IMG/VR virus record: IMGVR_UViG_3300020198_000025
Coordinates: 1-51,319 of that record
Direction: 5' to 3' (one strand)
Length of the DNA stretch: 51,319 bases
From: a virus
Each line of letters opens with the position of its first letter. The first letter of the stretch is position 1. Position numbers and translations under genes: made by a program. Below, piece after piece: positions 1-7,700 of this stretch. The notes under the pieces are model-generated. The model was not told where the DNA came from. It saw only the letters and a program-made list of their open reading frames with translations, and searched no databases.

Positions 1-72
1 AGCACGATCAGCGACCATCGGGCACTGAAGAACATTGAGCGAGACTGCCGCCGTGCGCTGATGGCAGTCTGA
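1..72 (+). CDS. C-terminal end of an unidentified upstream gene (partial)
   Basis: Frame 1 is open from the window edge to a TGA at 70-72 and gives a 23-residue tail ending RRALMAV. The other two forward frames meet stops within the first 40 bases, so this is the most plausible coding frame. The tail is rich in Arg, Asp and Glu. The segment is clearly more GC-rich than the rest of the window. Too little is visible to assign a function. It could also be non-coding, because an 8-bp perfect hairpin (42-49 with 63-70) lies over the last codons. Confidence 0.4.
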   Translation, partial: STISDHRALKNIERDCRRALMAV

Positions 73-88
73 CCCTACAGCATAGCAC

Positions 89-120
89 ACCCCCGACCGA
101 TTGGACAGTCGTTTGGGGGT
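89..120 (+). terminator. GC-rich hairpin after the upstream gene
   Basis: ACCCCC at 89-94 pairs with GGGGGT at 115-120. Inside it GAC (95-97) can pair with GTC (108-110), leaving a 4-base bulge. It lies 17 bases after the stop of the partial upstream gene, where a terminator would be expected. No T-run follows, so intrinsic termination is uncertain. It could equally be a processing or stability hairpin. Confidence 0.3.
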
Positions 121-125
121 AATAC

Positions 126-163
126 GTATGTATCGGGGGAGCCGAGCGAAAAACGATAGATAC
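126..163 (+). other. Imperfect inverted repeat in the leader
   Basis: GTATGTATCG (126-135) is complementary to CGATAGATAC (154-163) with one mismatch, giving a 10-bp stem around an 18-base loop. It lies in the 161-base stretch without a gene between the partial upstream gene and the ORF at 234. Its role is unknown. It could be an mRNA 5' structure or a processing site. Confidence 0.35.
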
Positions 164-207
164 TATTAACCTACAAAACTTTGAAAACGCTCGACTGATT
201 ACACGTT

Positions 208-215
208 TATAAAAA
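208..215 (+). promoter_or_regulatory. Possible late promoter (TATAAAAA)
   Basis: TATAAAAA differs by one base from the T4 late element TATAAATA and lies 18 bases before the ATG at 234, at the head of the small-gene cluster. The setting is a run of A residues, so a chance match is quite possible. Confidence 0.3.
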
Positions 216-233
216 AAATTTTTCCCCAACAAA

Positions 234-389
234 ATGACTCAAAAACCTCTAAGTACTCACACAACGTCAAGCGAAGAGTTTTCATATATCTTCATGGTCG
301 TAAAAGAACTTTGGAAGATAGCATTGGAAAGCTTGACAAAGCGTAGAGAAACTGTTAGAATCATAGTATCTGAAAAATCAACATCATGA
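234..389 (+). CDS. Small hypothetical protein, 51 aa
   Basis: The ORF runs from ATG 234 to TGA 387-389 and encodes 51 residues starting MTQKPLSTHT. The middle contains an aromatic and aliphatic stretch (FSYIFMVVKELW), and the C-terminal part is basic (LTKRRETVRI). The stop overlaps the next start in an ATGA arrangement, the usual sign of translational coupling, which is the best evidence that it is real. No Shine-Dalgarno sequence is visible upstream, only A and T runs followed by CCCC. No family is recognised. It may be an amphipathic or membrane-associated peptide, but that is inference. Confidence 0.55.
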   Translation: MTQKPLSTHTTSSEEFSYIFMVVKELWKIALESLTKRRETVRIIVSEKSTS

Positions 390-793
390 AAAAAATCAGT
401 ATTCTTGGAGTAACACTGGCAACCTTCTTATTTCCTTTGAGTGCTTTTGCTACTGCTGCTCACTCTCAGAATTATTCTACGGAATGGTCAGACAAACCAA
501 GGGGAGCCACTTGGATTTTAAAAAACGGTGCAAGAATTCATATTACTCCTGGACCAGGCATCAATGCTAAAATAAAAGAAGTTGAAGCATGGATCAAAGC
601 ACAAGAAAGTTCTCAGGTTGCACAGTATGCTGCACCTGCTCAAGTACAGTATCAACCACCGAGCTTCTTTCAAGGATCATCAGGAGCACCAGTAGTAGTT
701 CCTCCCACTGTGATTAACAATCAACCCAACAAGTGTCGTCAAAAGCGTATCAATCTTCTGTTAGTGTTTGATGTAGAATCTTCTGATTGTTAA
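386..793 (+). CDS. Secreted protein with Sec signal peptide, 135 aa
   Basis: The N-terminus is a textbook Sec signal peptide: a Lys pair after Met, a hydrophobic core (ILGVTLATFLFPLSA) and an AFA cleavage motif near residues 21-23. The mature part has a compact segment (about residues 31-70, GATWILKNGARIHITPGPG) followed by a Gln/Pro-rich tail. A phage-encoded exported protein could act in the periplasm, for example in lysis or superinfection exclusion, but no family is recognised. The start is coupled to the upstream ORF (ATGA), and the TAA overlaps the next ATG by one base. The last 26 residues (from NKCRQKRIN) look unlike the preceding Q/P/V-rich linker, so a frameshift or sequence error near 730 is possible. 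Confidence 0.75.
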   Translation: MKKISILGVTLATFLFPLSAFATAAHSQNYSTEWSDKPRGATWILKNGARIHITPGPGINAKIKEVEAWIKAQESSQVAQYAAPAQVQYQPPSFFQGSSGAPVVVPPTVINNQPNKCRQKRINLLLVFDVESSDC

Positions 794-960
794 TGGAGCA
801 AGTAACACATATACTTGTTGATACAAATAGTTACAGTATTATTGTATTTGGAAACATGGGATCTCAAAGAACATTGAGATTCCATTTTAGTATTTTTTAT
901 GATGCGCTGGAATATTGTGCAGCTCGTATGAGAAGAGAACATATTTTGTATTTAAGTTGA
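793..960 (+). CDS. Small hypothetical protein, 55 aa
   Basis: ATG 793 overlaps the stop of the signal-peptide gene (TAATG) and the ORF ends at TGA 958-960. The 55-residue product has a beta-like N-terminal half (VTHILVDTNSYSIIVFG) and an aromatic, basic C-terminal half (FYDALEYCAARMRREHILYL). One-base stop/start overlap with its neighbour and a fit into the otherwise gap-free cluster support it as a real gene. No family is recognised. Confidence 0.6.
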   Translation: MEQVTHILVDTNSYSIIVFGNMGSQRTLRFHFSIFYDALEYCAARMRREHILYLS

Positions 961-985
961 TATATAATGAAGATGTAAAAAAAAT

Positions 986-1186
986 ATGATTCCGCATACT
1001 TACGAGACAACCGTAGAATACAATCCAGACTTTGGAGAATATTTTGTAACATTACCTGATGAATTAACTGATCTAATAGGTTGGGAAGAAGGTGATGTAA
1101 TAGAATGGAAAATTAACAAAGATGGTACTGTATCACTTGAAAAAATAGATGATTTTTTTGATGAAGGAGAAGAAGATAATGATTGA
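986..1186 (+). CDS. AbrB/SpoVT-like small protein, 66 aa
   Basis: Residues about 20-53 (VTLPDELTDLIGWEEGDVI, then a beta strand ending GTVSLEK) match the pattern of the AbrB/SpoVT swapped-hairpin fold: a strand, LPxEL, a short helix, a G-W-x-x-GD turn, then paired strands. AbrB-type proteins bind DNA as dimers and include transition regulators and antitoxins. This protein is strongly acidic (C-terminus DDFFDEGEEDND), so DNA binding is not certain, and no toxin partner is adjacent. The ORF overlaps the next gene by 8 bases. There is no strong Shine-Dalgarno before the ATG, only an A-run. The fold call is based on pattern, not on a search. Confidence 0.75.
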   Translation: MIPHTYETTVEYNPDFGEYFVTLPDELTDLIGWEEGDVIEWKINKDGTVSLEKIDDFFDEGEEDND

Positions 1187-1526
1187 TGATGAAAAAACAG
1201 TACAATACAAGATTGTAGACAAATCAGGTAAAGTTGTTGAAGATGTAACATTCAATGACTATGAAAAACTGGCAGATCATATGCTTGGATTGGCAGAAAA
1301 ATGGTACACTGGATTATACGATGTTGATGATACGTTAGAGATTTCTACGTTTGATAAAACTGGAGAACTTATTTACTCAGATACGGCAACATTTGGAGAA
1401 ACAATGAATGATGAATCAAGTTTGGAAGACGAACTTAAGCAACTTGCTGCAATCCAACACCAACCAACAAATGAAAGTTCTGGAAGAAAGTCTACAAAGA
1501 CTAGAAAAAAGAGTAAAAAATCTTGA
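1179..1526 (+). CDS. Hypothetical protein with basic tail, 115 aa
   Basis: The chosen start is ATG 1179, inside the end of the AbrB-like gene, because AAGGAG lies about 10 bases upstream. Longer in-frame starts at 1149 or 1161 would increase the overlap without a better ribosome site. The protein begins MIDDEKTVQYKIVDKSG and has alternating beta and helix character, with YEKLADHMLGLAEKWY as a likely helix. An acidic stretch (DESSLEDELKQ) precedes a Lys/Arg/Ser-rich tail (KSTKTRKKSKKS) that could contact nucleic acid. No family is recognised. The 3' end overlaps the next ORF. Confidence 0.75.
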   Translation: MIDDEKTVQYKIVDKSGKVVEDVTFNDYEKLADHMLGLAEKWYTGLYDVDDTLEISTFDKTGELIYSDTATFGETMNDESSLEDELKQLAAIQHQPTNESSGRKSTKTRKKSKKS

Positions 1527-1701
1527 GATTCGTATATCAAAAATACCAGATCCTTTCGTAATATTATACAGACCACCTAATTCAGACTATGTAAAGCTTA
1601 ACGAGGCTTTGGATGCTTTGTTTAATCGTCTAAATAATATGGAGAATTTTTTAGCAGGAGTTGAAGAGTGCCAGCAGCAGCAAAACAAGGAAGTACAATA
1701 A
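1408..1701 (+). CDS. Coiled-coil protein, 97 aa (76 aa if ATG 1471 is used)
   Basis: From about residue 22 the protein has clear heptads (MKVLEESLQRLEKRVKNLEI), then a short PDPFVILYRPPNSDY segment, then a second helix (LNEALDALFNRLNNMENFL) and a Gln-rich end. Two coiled segments around a Pro-rich link suggest a small trimeric structural or chaperone-like protein. The start is ambiguous: 1408 has GGAG 10 bases upstream but overlaps the previous gene by 119 bases, while ATG 1471 starts exactly at the coiled coil but has no Shine-Dalgarno. The 3' end overlaps the PAAR gene. Position next to the spike-tip gene hints at a baseplate-related role, which is inference. Confidence 0.6.
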   Translation: MMNQVWKTNLSNLLQSNTNQQMKVLEESLQRLEKRVKNLEIRISKIPDPFVILYRPPNSDYVKLNEALDALFNRLNNMENFLAGVEECQQQQNKEVQ

Positions 1702-1979
1702 CGATTGTTCCGCCAACTCCATGTCAAACAACGACTACGTGTGCAGGTGGAACAGGGCAAGTATTAATTAATGGTGCGCGAGCAGCAACTGTAACCAGTC
1801 CAGTAACTCCATGGCTAGTTGGAGTACCACCTGTATGTGTTACGGTATCAGGTACAGTGACTGGTCCTGGATCTTCAAGTGTTTTAGTAAATGGGCAACC
1901 ATTAGCATATTTGGGATCTATGACTTCTGCTGGTCCTATCAATGGTAATTGTGCCCCTGATGTAATAGTTGGTGCGTAA
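1668..1979 (+). CDS. PAAR-like membrane-puncturing spike tip (T4 gp5.4 type)
   Basis: PAAR-repeat proteins cap the central baseplate spike (gp5 in T4) and sharpen it for membrane puncture on tail contraction. This 103-aa protein starts MPAAAKQGS and has the paired glycine-rich hairpins typical of the fold: GTGQVLINGARAATVTSPVTP (about 28-48) and GPGSSSVLVNGQPLAYLGS (about 66-84). Length matches T4 gp5.4 (97 aa). Translation most likely starts at GTG 1668, which has AGGAG about 8 bases upstream and lies inside the end of the coiled-coil gene. There is no histidine, although classic PAAR tips bind metal through three His and one Cys. Four cysteines (19, 25, 57, 95) are present instead. Location just before gp25 fits the role. 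Confidence 0.85.
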   Translation: MPAAAKQGSTITIVPPTPCQTTTTCAGGTGQVLINGARAATVTSPVTPWLVGVPPVCVTVSGTVTGPGSSSVLVNGQPLAYLGSMTSAGPINGNCAPDVIVGA

Positions 1980-2022
1980 TAATTAGTTTTATGTTATAAT
2001 ATTTTAGTTATTGAGGTAATAA

Positions 2023-2166
2023 ATGGCAAAATCAAAAAGTTTCAATATATCAACCTATGTCCCTGGAAAACCTAAATGCACTCGTCAAGGTCGCAGTAAA
2101 AATACAAACCTTGCTGCATCCGCACGTAATGGGCGCAAAAAACGTTATCGTGGGCAAGGAAGGTAA
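2023..2166 (+). CDS. Small basic protein, 47 aa
   Basis: ATG 2023 to TAA 2164-2166 encodes 47 residues starting MAKSKSFNISTYVPGKPKC and ending RKKRYRGQGR. It is very rich in Lys, Arg, Ser and Asn, so it is probably a nucleic-acid or ribosome-associated peptide. I have the impression that a small protein ending RYRGQGR recurs in T4-like cyanophages, but its function is not known to me. The Shine-Dalgarno GAGGT sits in the loop of a 5-bp hairpin (2008-2022) that ends exactly at the ATG. An intrinsic terminator follows within 15 bases, so this gene closes the first small-gene transcript. Confidence 0.75.
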   Translation: MAKSKSFNISTYVPGKPKCTRQGRSKNTNLAASARNGRKKRYRGQGR

Positions 2167-2180
2167 AAAATTATGATTTT

Positions 2181-2202
2181 AACGCCATTTTGGCGTTTTT
2201 TT
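2181..2202 (+). terminator. Intrinsic terminator
   Basis: AACGCC (2181-2186) pairs perfectly with GGCGTT (2192-2197) around the loop ATTTT, followed by a T-run to 2202. It lies 15 bases after the stop of the 47-aa gene and separates the small-gene cluster from the next transcript. Confidence 0.85.
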
Positions 2203-2236
2203 ATGTTTTGACGGGATAGCAACCCCGTAAAAAGTT

Positions 2237-2266
2237 CTGTTTTCACTCAAATAAGGAGAAAAACAG
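2237..2266 (+). promoter_or_regulatory. Ribosome-binding-site hairpin before the 66-aa gene
   Basis: CTGTTTT (2237-2243) is perfectly complementary to AAAACAG (2260-2266). The 16-base loop contains the Shine-Dalgarno AAGGAG, and the 3' arm ends at the base before ATG 2267. The structure would display the ribosome site in the loop and shorten the effective distance to the start. A smaller hairpin (ACGGG 2211-2215 with CCCGT 2224-2228) lies just upstream. Confidence 0.5.
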
Positions 2267-2467
2267 ATGGCTGTTCATTCAAATCCAGATCGAGATCAAA
2301 AATATATGAAAGAAATGTGGGGTACAACACGTTTAATCACGGATTATACCCCTATGGAGCAAAAAACTCCGTCAAAAATAAGAAAAAATGACCCTCCACA
2401 AAATAGAATGTCAAAAATGTGTGGAGGAAAGGAAGGATTTGATGATTATGTTGAATGGTGGGTATAA
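2267..2467 (+). CDS. Hypothetical protein, 66 aa
   Basis: The protein begins MAVHSNPDRDQKYMKEMWG and ends GFDDYVEWWV. It is hydrophilic, with many Met, Lys, Pro and Trp and no evident domain. A strong AAGGAG lies 9 bases before the ATG, inside the loop of a 7-bp hairpin. The stop codon TAA (2465-2467) lies inside the late promoter of the gp25 operon, so the gene ends exactly where the next transcript begins. A terminator upstream at 2181-2202 suggests separate transcription or read-through. No family is recognised. Confidence 0.7.
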   Translation: MAVHSNPDRDQKYMKEMWGTTRLITDYTPMEQKTPSKIRKNDPPQNRMSKMCGGKEGFDDYVEWWV

Positions 2468-2470
2468 ATA
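2463..2470 (+). promoter_or_regulatory. Late promoter of the baseplate operon (TATAAATA)
   Basis: An exact match to the T4 late promoter element TATAAATA (recognised by gp55 with sliding clamp gp45 in T4) lies 20 bases before the gp25 start and overlaps the stop of the 66-aa gene. It would drive gp25, gp6 and the genes downstream. Confidence 0.75.
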
Positions 2471-2490
2471 ATAGAAAATAGTACAGTTCT

Positions 2491-2907
2491 ATGCCCGTCA
2501 GTAGGTCTTTTACGGATCTGAGTATTACATTTGATAAACATCCTATCACCAATGACTTACTGGTGGTCAAAGATTTTGTTGCAATTAAAAAATCTGTGCA
2601 AAATTTATTAACTACTTTTCCTGGAGAACGTTTTTTTAATCCAAATATTGGTAGTAGAATAACAAAATTATTGTTTGAACCCGTTGATTTTATTACCTCG
2701 ACCTCTCTCCGTGAAGAAATAGAGTATACAATCAAAGCTTTTGAACCAAGAGTACTGTTAGTTTCCTCAACTAATGGTAATACGGGAGTAGAGGTAGTAC
2801 CAAATTTTACTGAAGATGGATATGATATTGAAATAGAGTATTCTATAATTGGATTGCCAGAAAAAACAGATACAATTTCCATCTTTTTGGAGAGAACTAG
2901 AGGATAA
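2491..2907 (+). CDS. 25: gp25-like baseplate wedge subunit
   Basis: gp25 is the small lysozyme-fold wedge protein that, with gp6 and gp53, forms the inner baseplate ring and starts sheath assembly. The type VI secretion protein TssE is its homologue. This 138-aa protein matches T4 gp25 in length (132 aa). It shows the family motifs PGERFFNPNIGSRI at about 44-57 and EPR at 85-87 within AFEPRVLL. The ORF overlaps gp6 by one base (TAATG), as expected for wedge partners made together. There is no Shine-Dalgarno before ATG 2491. ATAGAA (2471-2476) can pair with TTCTAT (2487-2492) across the start. Confidence 0.95.
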   Translation: MPVSRSFTDLSITFDKHPITNDLLVVKDFVAIKKSVQNLLTTFPGERFFNPNIGSRITKLLFEPVDFITSTSLREEIEYTIKAFEPRVLLVSSTNGNTGVEVVPNFTEDGYDIEIEYSIIGLPEKTDTISIFLERTRG

Positions 2908-4712
2908 TGGCATACAATCAATTAACAAATTTAGACTATTTTGATATAAAGAATGCTCTTATAGATTATTTAAGGGCAAATTCTACTTTTAGTGATTACG
3001 ATTTTGAAGGATCTACTCTGAGTATGCTGCTGGATGTATTGGCGTATAACACATACTATACATCTTTCAATGCAAATATGCTTGTTAATGAATCATTTCT
3101 TGATTCAGCAACTCTTAGAGATAATGTAGTATCTCTTGCAAAACAACTTGGGTATACTCCACGCTCTGCTGTAGCAGCTGCGACTGCAGTAAATCTTAAT
3201 GCAACATTAAATGGCACCACAATACCGAAATCAGTTTTCTTAAAAAGAGGAAATGCGTTTATAACCATAGTAGATGAAACACTTTATCAATATGTTTTAC
3301 TTGATGATGTACAGACAGCAGTATTACCAAATAACACTGTAGATTTTCAAAATATTAAAATATACGAGGGATTATACATTTCTAACAGATACACCGTACC
3401 TGCTTATACAGGGGCATATAACGTGGTCTTACAGAACGCTAACATCGATACATCATCCATTCGTGTAAATGTTTTCGAAAGTGCAACGTCTTCTTCTTTT
3501 GAAAAATTTGTACAATCTGATAATATTTTAAATGTAGGTGGGCAATCACCAACTTATTTTGTAACAGAGGTTGAAGATGAAAATTACAAACTTTCATTTG
3601 GCGATGGAATTTTTGGTAAAAAATTAATTCCTGGGCAAGTCGTCGAAATTAGCTATCTTGTTACAAATGCAAGCGCAACAAATGGAGCTACAGTATTTAC
3701 ATATAATGGAGTGATTACTGATGTTGCTGGAGGAGTAAATTTCTCAATAACAGTAAATAGTGTAACTTCTTTGACAAAGGCATTTGGTGGAGAGTCTATC
3801 GAAAGTATCGATAGTATTAAAAGAAATGCTCCTGCATCATTTGGAGCTCAAAATCGTGCGGTAACTTCTCTGGATTACGAAGCAATTATTCGCCGCGTTT
3901 ATCCAGCAACTGCAGATGTCATTTCATATGGGGGAGAAGAAGAAAATCCTCCTGAATATGGAAAAGTTAAAATTTCAATTAAACCAAGAAATCTTAATTT
4001 TCTTTCCTCTTACACAAAAAGCGTTATTATACAAGAACTTAAAAAATATTCTGTTGGTGCAGTCACTCCAGAAATAGTAGATCCATCTATTATTTTTGTT
4101 GAGTTGATTTCCAGAATATTTTATAATCAGTCAATAACCAATTTAAATTCTGACCAAATTAAACAAAGAGTAATTGCTAATTTAACAAACTATATTAGAT
4201 TATCAGATACAGAAAAATTTGGCGGTAAATTTAAATATAGCAAGGCAATTAGTACAATTGATGCATCGGATAGATCTATTAGCTCTAATCTAACTGATAT
4301 TAGAATGAGAAAAGATTTTTATCCTTCGTTAAATAACAATGCATATTATGAGTTTTGTTTTAACAATCCATTTGATGATGATATTGATGTTCAAACATTA
4401 GTTTCTACGGGATTTGTTGTACAACAATATCCCAACAATATTGTTTATATCGAAGATAGAGACTTAAAAATTGTATTATATCGTTTAGATTCTCAAACTG
4501 GCGATAAAATTGTATTAAATTCTGAACAAGGAGAAATTGATTATAAAAAAGGTGATATACGATTATACAATTTAAATATCATAAAAGGATCTTTTTCTGA
4601 TAATAAAATAGAGATTAGATTAAAACCATTGTATAACGATATCATTTCTAAACGTCAAGTTTATCTTGATGTAGATATTGAAAAAAGTTCATTTACTTTA
4701 ATTCAAGAATAA
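2907..4712 (+). CDS. 6: gp6-like baseplate wedge protein (baseplate J family)
   Basis: gp6 forms the ring that clamps the wedges around the hub and interacts with gp25 and gp53. The 601-aa product compares with 660 aa in T4. It begins MAYNQLTNLDYFDIKNALID, a typical cyanophage gp6 start. The region GSTLSMLLDVLAYNTYYTSF at about 35-54 is the family's N-terminal motif. A baseplate-J-like core follows (YKLSFGDGIFGKKL near 228-241, then NRAVTSLDYEAIIRRVYP near 315-332). Start overlaps the gp25 stop by one base, and the giant gene follows after 6 bases, so all three are probably one operon. Confidence 0.93.
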   Translation: MAYNQLTNLDYFDIKNALIDYLRANSTFSDYDFEGSTLSMLLDVLAYNTYYTSFNANMLVNESFLDSATLRDNVVSLAKQLGYTPRSAVAAATAVNLNATLNGTTIPKSVFLKRGNAFITIVDETLYQYVLLDDVQTAVLPNNTVDFQNIKIYEGLYISNRYTVPAYTGAYNVVLQNANIDTSSIRVNVFESATSSSFEKFVQSDNILNVGGQSPTYFVTEVEDENYKLSFGDGIFGKKLIPGQVVEISYLVTNASATNGATVFTYNGVITDVAGGVNFSITVNSVTSLTKAFGGESIESIDSIKRNAPASFGAQNRAVTSLDYEAIIRRVYPATADVISYGGEEENPPEYGKVKISIKPRNLNFLSSYTKSVIIQELKKYSVGAVTPEIVDPSIIFVELISRIFYNQSITNLNSDQIKQRVIANLTNYIRLSDTEKFGGKFKYSKAISTIDASDRSISSNLTDIRMRKDFYPSLNNNAYYEFCFNNPFDDDIDVQTLVSTGFVVQQYPNNIVYIEDRDLKIVLYRLDSQTGDKIVLNSEQGEIDYKKGDIRLYNLNIIKGSFSDNKIEIRLKPLYNDIISKRQVYLDVDIEKSSFTLIQE

Positions 4713-4718
4713 AAATAA

Positions 4719-7700
4719 ATGGCAACGAAAATAAAAACTTTATCCGCTCTTATTGATGGGCAATTACCAGATTTTATTTCTTCTGAGTATCCCAAGTTTT
4801 CTGCGTTCATGCAGAAATACTATGAGCAGCTTGAGTTGCCAGGACAACCTGTTGATTTAATATCAAACTTAGATAAGTATCGTGATATTGATACTTACAC
4901 CAATACCTTATTAAATCAACAAACTGTATTAACACAAAACATTACAGCAACCTCGACAACTATTAATGTTGCCGATACTTCTTCTTTCCCAGAAATAAAT
5001 GGATATGTATTAATTGATGATGAAGTAATTTTTTACAAAACAAAAACTGCTACATCATTTTTAAATTGTTATCGTAATATTAGTTCTACTACTAAACTTG
5101 GCGATTTATATACTCCACTTCAATTCAAGCGTGTTCCAACAGCTGAATCTGGAATTGGTGTACAACACCTAAACGGTGATAAGATACTTAATATTAGTAA
5201 TCTATTTTTATATTCACTAATCAAAAATTTTGAATCAGAATATTTGTCGTCTTTTCCAGAAGCAGCATTAAAAACGACAGCTGATAAAACACTATTAATT
5301 AAAAACATTAAAAAGTTTTATGCATCAAAGGGAACAGAGTCTTCAATAAAATTTCTATTCAATTCATTAGTTCCAAATGACGGACCAAACGAACCCACTG
5401 TTTACTATCCAAAAGATTCTACAGTTAAATCATCAAATGGTGAATGGGTTCACAATTATTCCTTAAAAGCAAAAATTTTAGGTAATGTTGGTGATATTCG
5501 GTATTTAATTGGTGGTAAAATTACACAACCACAAGATAAAAATGATTCAAGTATAGGATATGCCTCTGCGGTAATTGATAATATTATTTCTATAGGTGAA
5601 GGGTACTATGAAATAGTATTAGCAGAACAAAGTGTAGTGGGGCAGTTTTCTGTAATTTCAGAAACGTATTTAACTACGAATCTTTTAGCAAATCAATCAA
5701 CCAATAAAAGAATTAATGTTTATTCTACATCTGGTTGGAGAACCAATACTGGCAGCTTGATTATTGGGTCTGAAGAAATAACGTACAAGTCAAAAACAGT
5801 AAATCAGTTTATTATTGACAGTAGATCATCTACTCCTGGAACATATTTTTCTAATACCCCAGTTTTTAAGAAATCAAATGTTATTGTAAACTATATTGAT
5901 GAAAATAATCAAACCCAAAATAGATCTATTCTTATTTTAGGAATACTCTATAATTTAAATCAAAATATTCCTACTCCATATTCAGTGCCAGGAGATAGTA
6001 TTCAAATTGCTCCTTCTGGATTTGAAACTAAAAATCCAATTATATTTAATAAAATTACAAACTCTATTCGATGGAGTTTAAATGAAACTAATATATTTTC
6101 TTCTGTTAGTTCGCTATCTGATGTATTAGTTAATGTATCTGCGATTTATGAAGACGATCAGTATTATTATATTGCGTCATCTGGATATCCTAATCATTCG
6201 ATAGGAAAAACTAATTGGACTGTAACTTTACAAGATCAGAAGAATTTAAAATTAATTAGAAAATATCCTACCAGAACTACTGAAGTATACGAAACAACAA
6301 ACAAAGATGTTGGTGTGCTTATAAATGGCGTTCCAATTAGAGGAGTTAAGGATGATGAAACTATTACATTTGGAGAAATAACGAAATTTATTATAACTAA
6401 CAAAGGAAATGGGTATTTAAATCCTCCCAGAGTCTTAGTTATTAGTAATGCTGGTGTAAGCGGAGTAGCTGAAGGTCGTGCAGTGCTGTCTGGAGATGTT
6501 GTAGACCGAATTGATATCGTAAACGGTGGTCAAGGATTTTTTCCTCCCGTTCCAACAATTATACTTACCTCTGGAAGAAATGCTACTGCAGAACCAGTAA
6601 TTACAAATGGCAGAATAACTAGCATAAAAGTAATAAATCCTGGGGAGTACTATACTACTCCGCCTAAAGTAATCATTACTGATTCATCGAGCAAAGGAAG
6701 ATTTGCTAACTTTACTGCAACGATTTCAGATGATGGAAAACTTACTGGATTTATTAAAATAGAGGAAGGAAAATTTTATGATCCAGAACGAACTACAGTA
6801 ACAATTAAAGAAATTGGTTCTGGGGCTCAAGCAACAGCGTTTGTAAGAACTTGGACTAAAAATAGATTTGAAAAATTAAAATCAAATTTAGATAGTAGTA
6901 ATGGTCATTATTTTTTAAATAACAATCCTGCGCTTGGTTATGGTTACAATTATGTTGGCAATCCAAAATCATTACGAGTAGCATTGGGCGATAATTTAGA
7001 TAATTTAGGAAATGTGCCGACTACGCTAACGCATTCTCCTATTATTGGGTTTGCTTATGATGGAAATCCTATCTATGGTCCGTATGGATATCAAGATCCA
7101 GGAAATTCTACATCTTCTGTTGTTAGAATGACTACCAGTTACAAATTAAAGACTTCAAGACCTAAAGGACCAGCAACAAGTGAATACTTCTTAGGTTCTT
7201 TTATTGAAGATTATGAATATCTTCATAGATCAGGAAGTTTAGACGAAAATAATGGAAGATTTTGTGTTACACCAGACTATCCAGAAGGAACATATGCATA
7301 TTTTGTAACAATCCAAGCAGATAATACTCCAGTATATCCATATTTTATAGGAAAAAATTATTATGCAATTCCAGTAGATTCAAACTATAATAAAACGATA
7401 TCTCAAGATGATTTACCGTTAAACATCTCCAGATTAAGAACTTCCAGAACAACAAACAATGGAGATGGTGTAGTTGCATTTGTCGAAGAAGTTAAAACAG
7501 GATCTATTTCGAATGTTGATGTGAACTTTTCTCACAATAATTTTTCGGTCGATGGAGTAGTAAATGTAGATTATTCTGGGACAGGTGGTTCTGATATTTT
7601 AGCTCAAGTTGCTACTTTAAAGGGTAAATCAGTAAACTCTTTAGTATCTTCTTTTGGGATATTCAAATTTTTTGATTATTTTACGGCAACTATTACTTCT

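Noticed and set aside
8-232. 74-codon open frame on the minus strand at the left edge
   Set aside because: No domain, and it covers hairpins and A/T runs; the plus-strand reading with ATGA-coupled small genes is better supported.
1-233. tRNA gene in the GC-rich left edge
   Set aside because: The hairpins do not fold into a cloverleaf; no T-loop GTTC motif or acceptor stem is present.
961-2000. Sigma-70-like -10 elements (TATAAT at 963-968 and 1995-2000)
   Set aside because: No matching -35 box at the right distance, and such AT-rich hexamers are expected by chance here.
2352-2921. 189-codon open frame on the minus strand opposite gp25
   Set aside because: It lies opposite well-supported gp25 and the 66-aa gene, has no ribosome site and a composition typical of an antisense frame.
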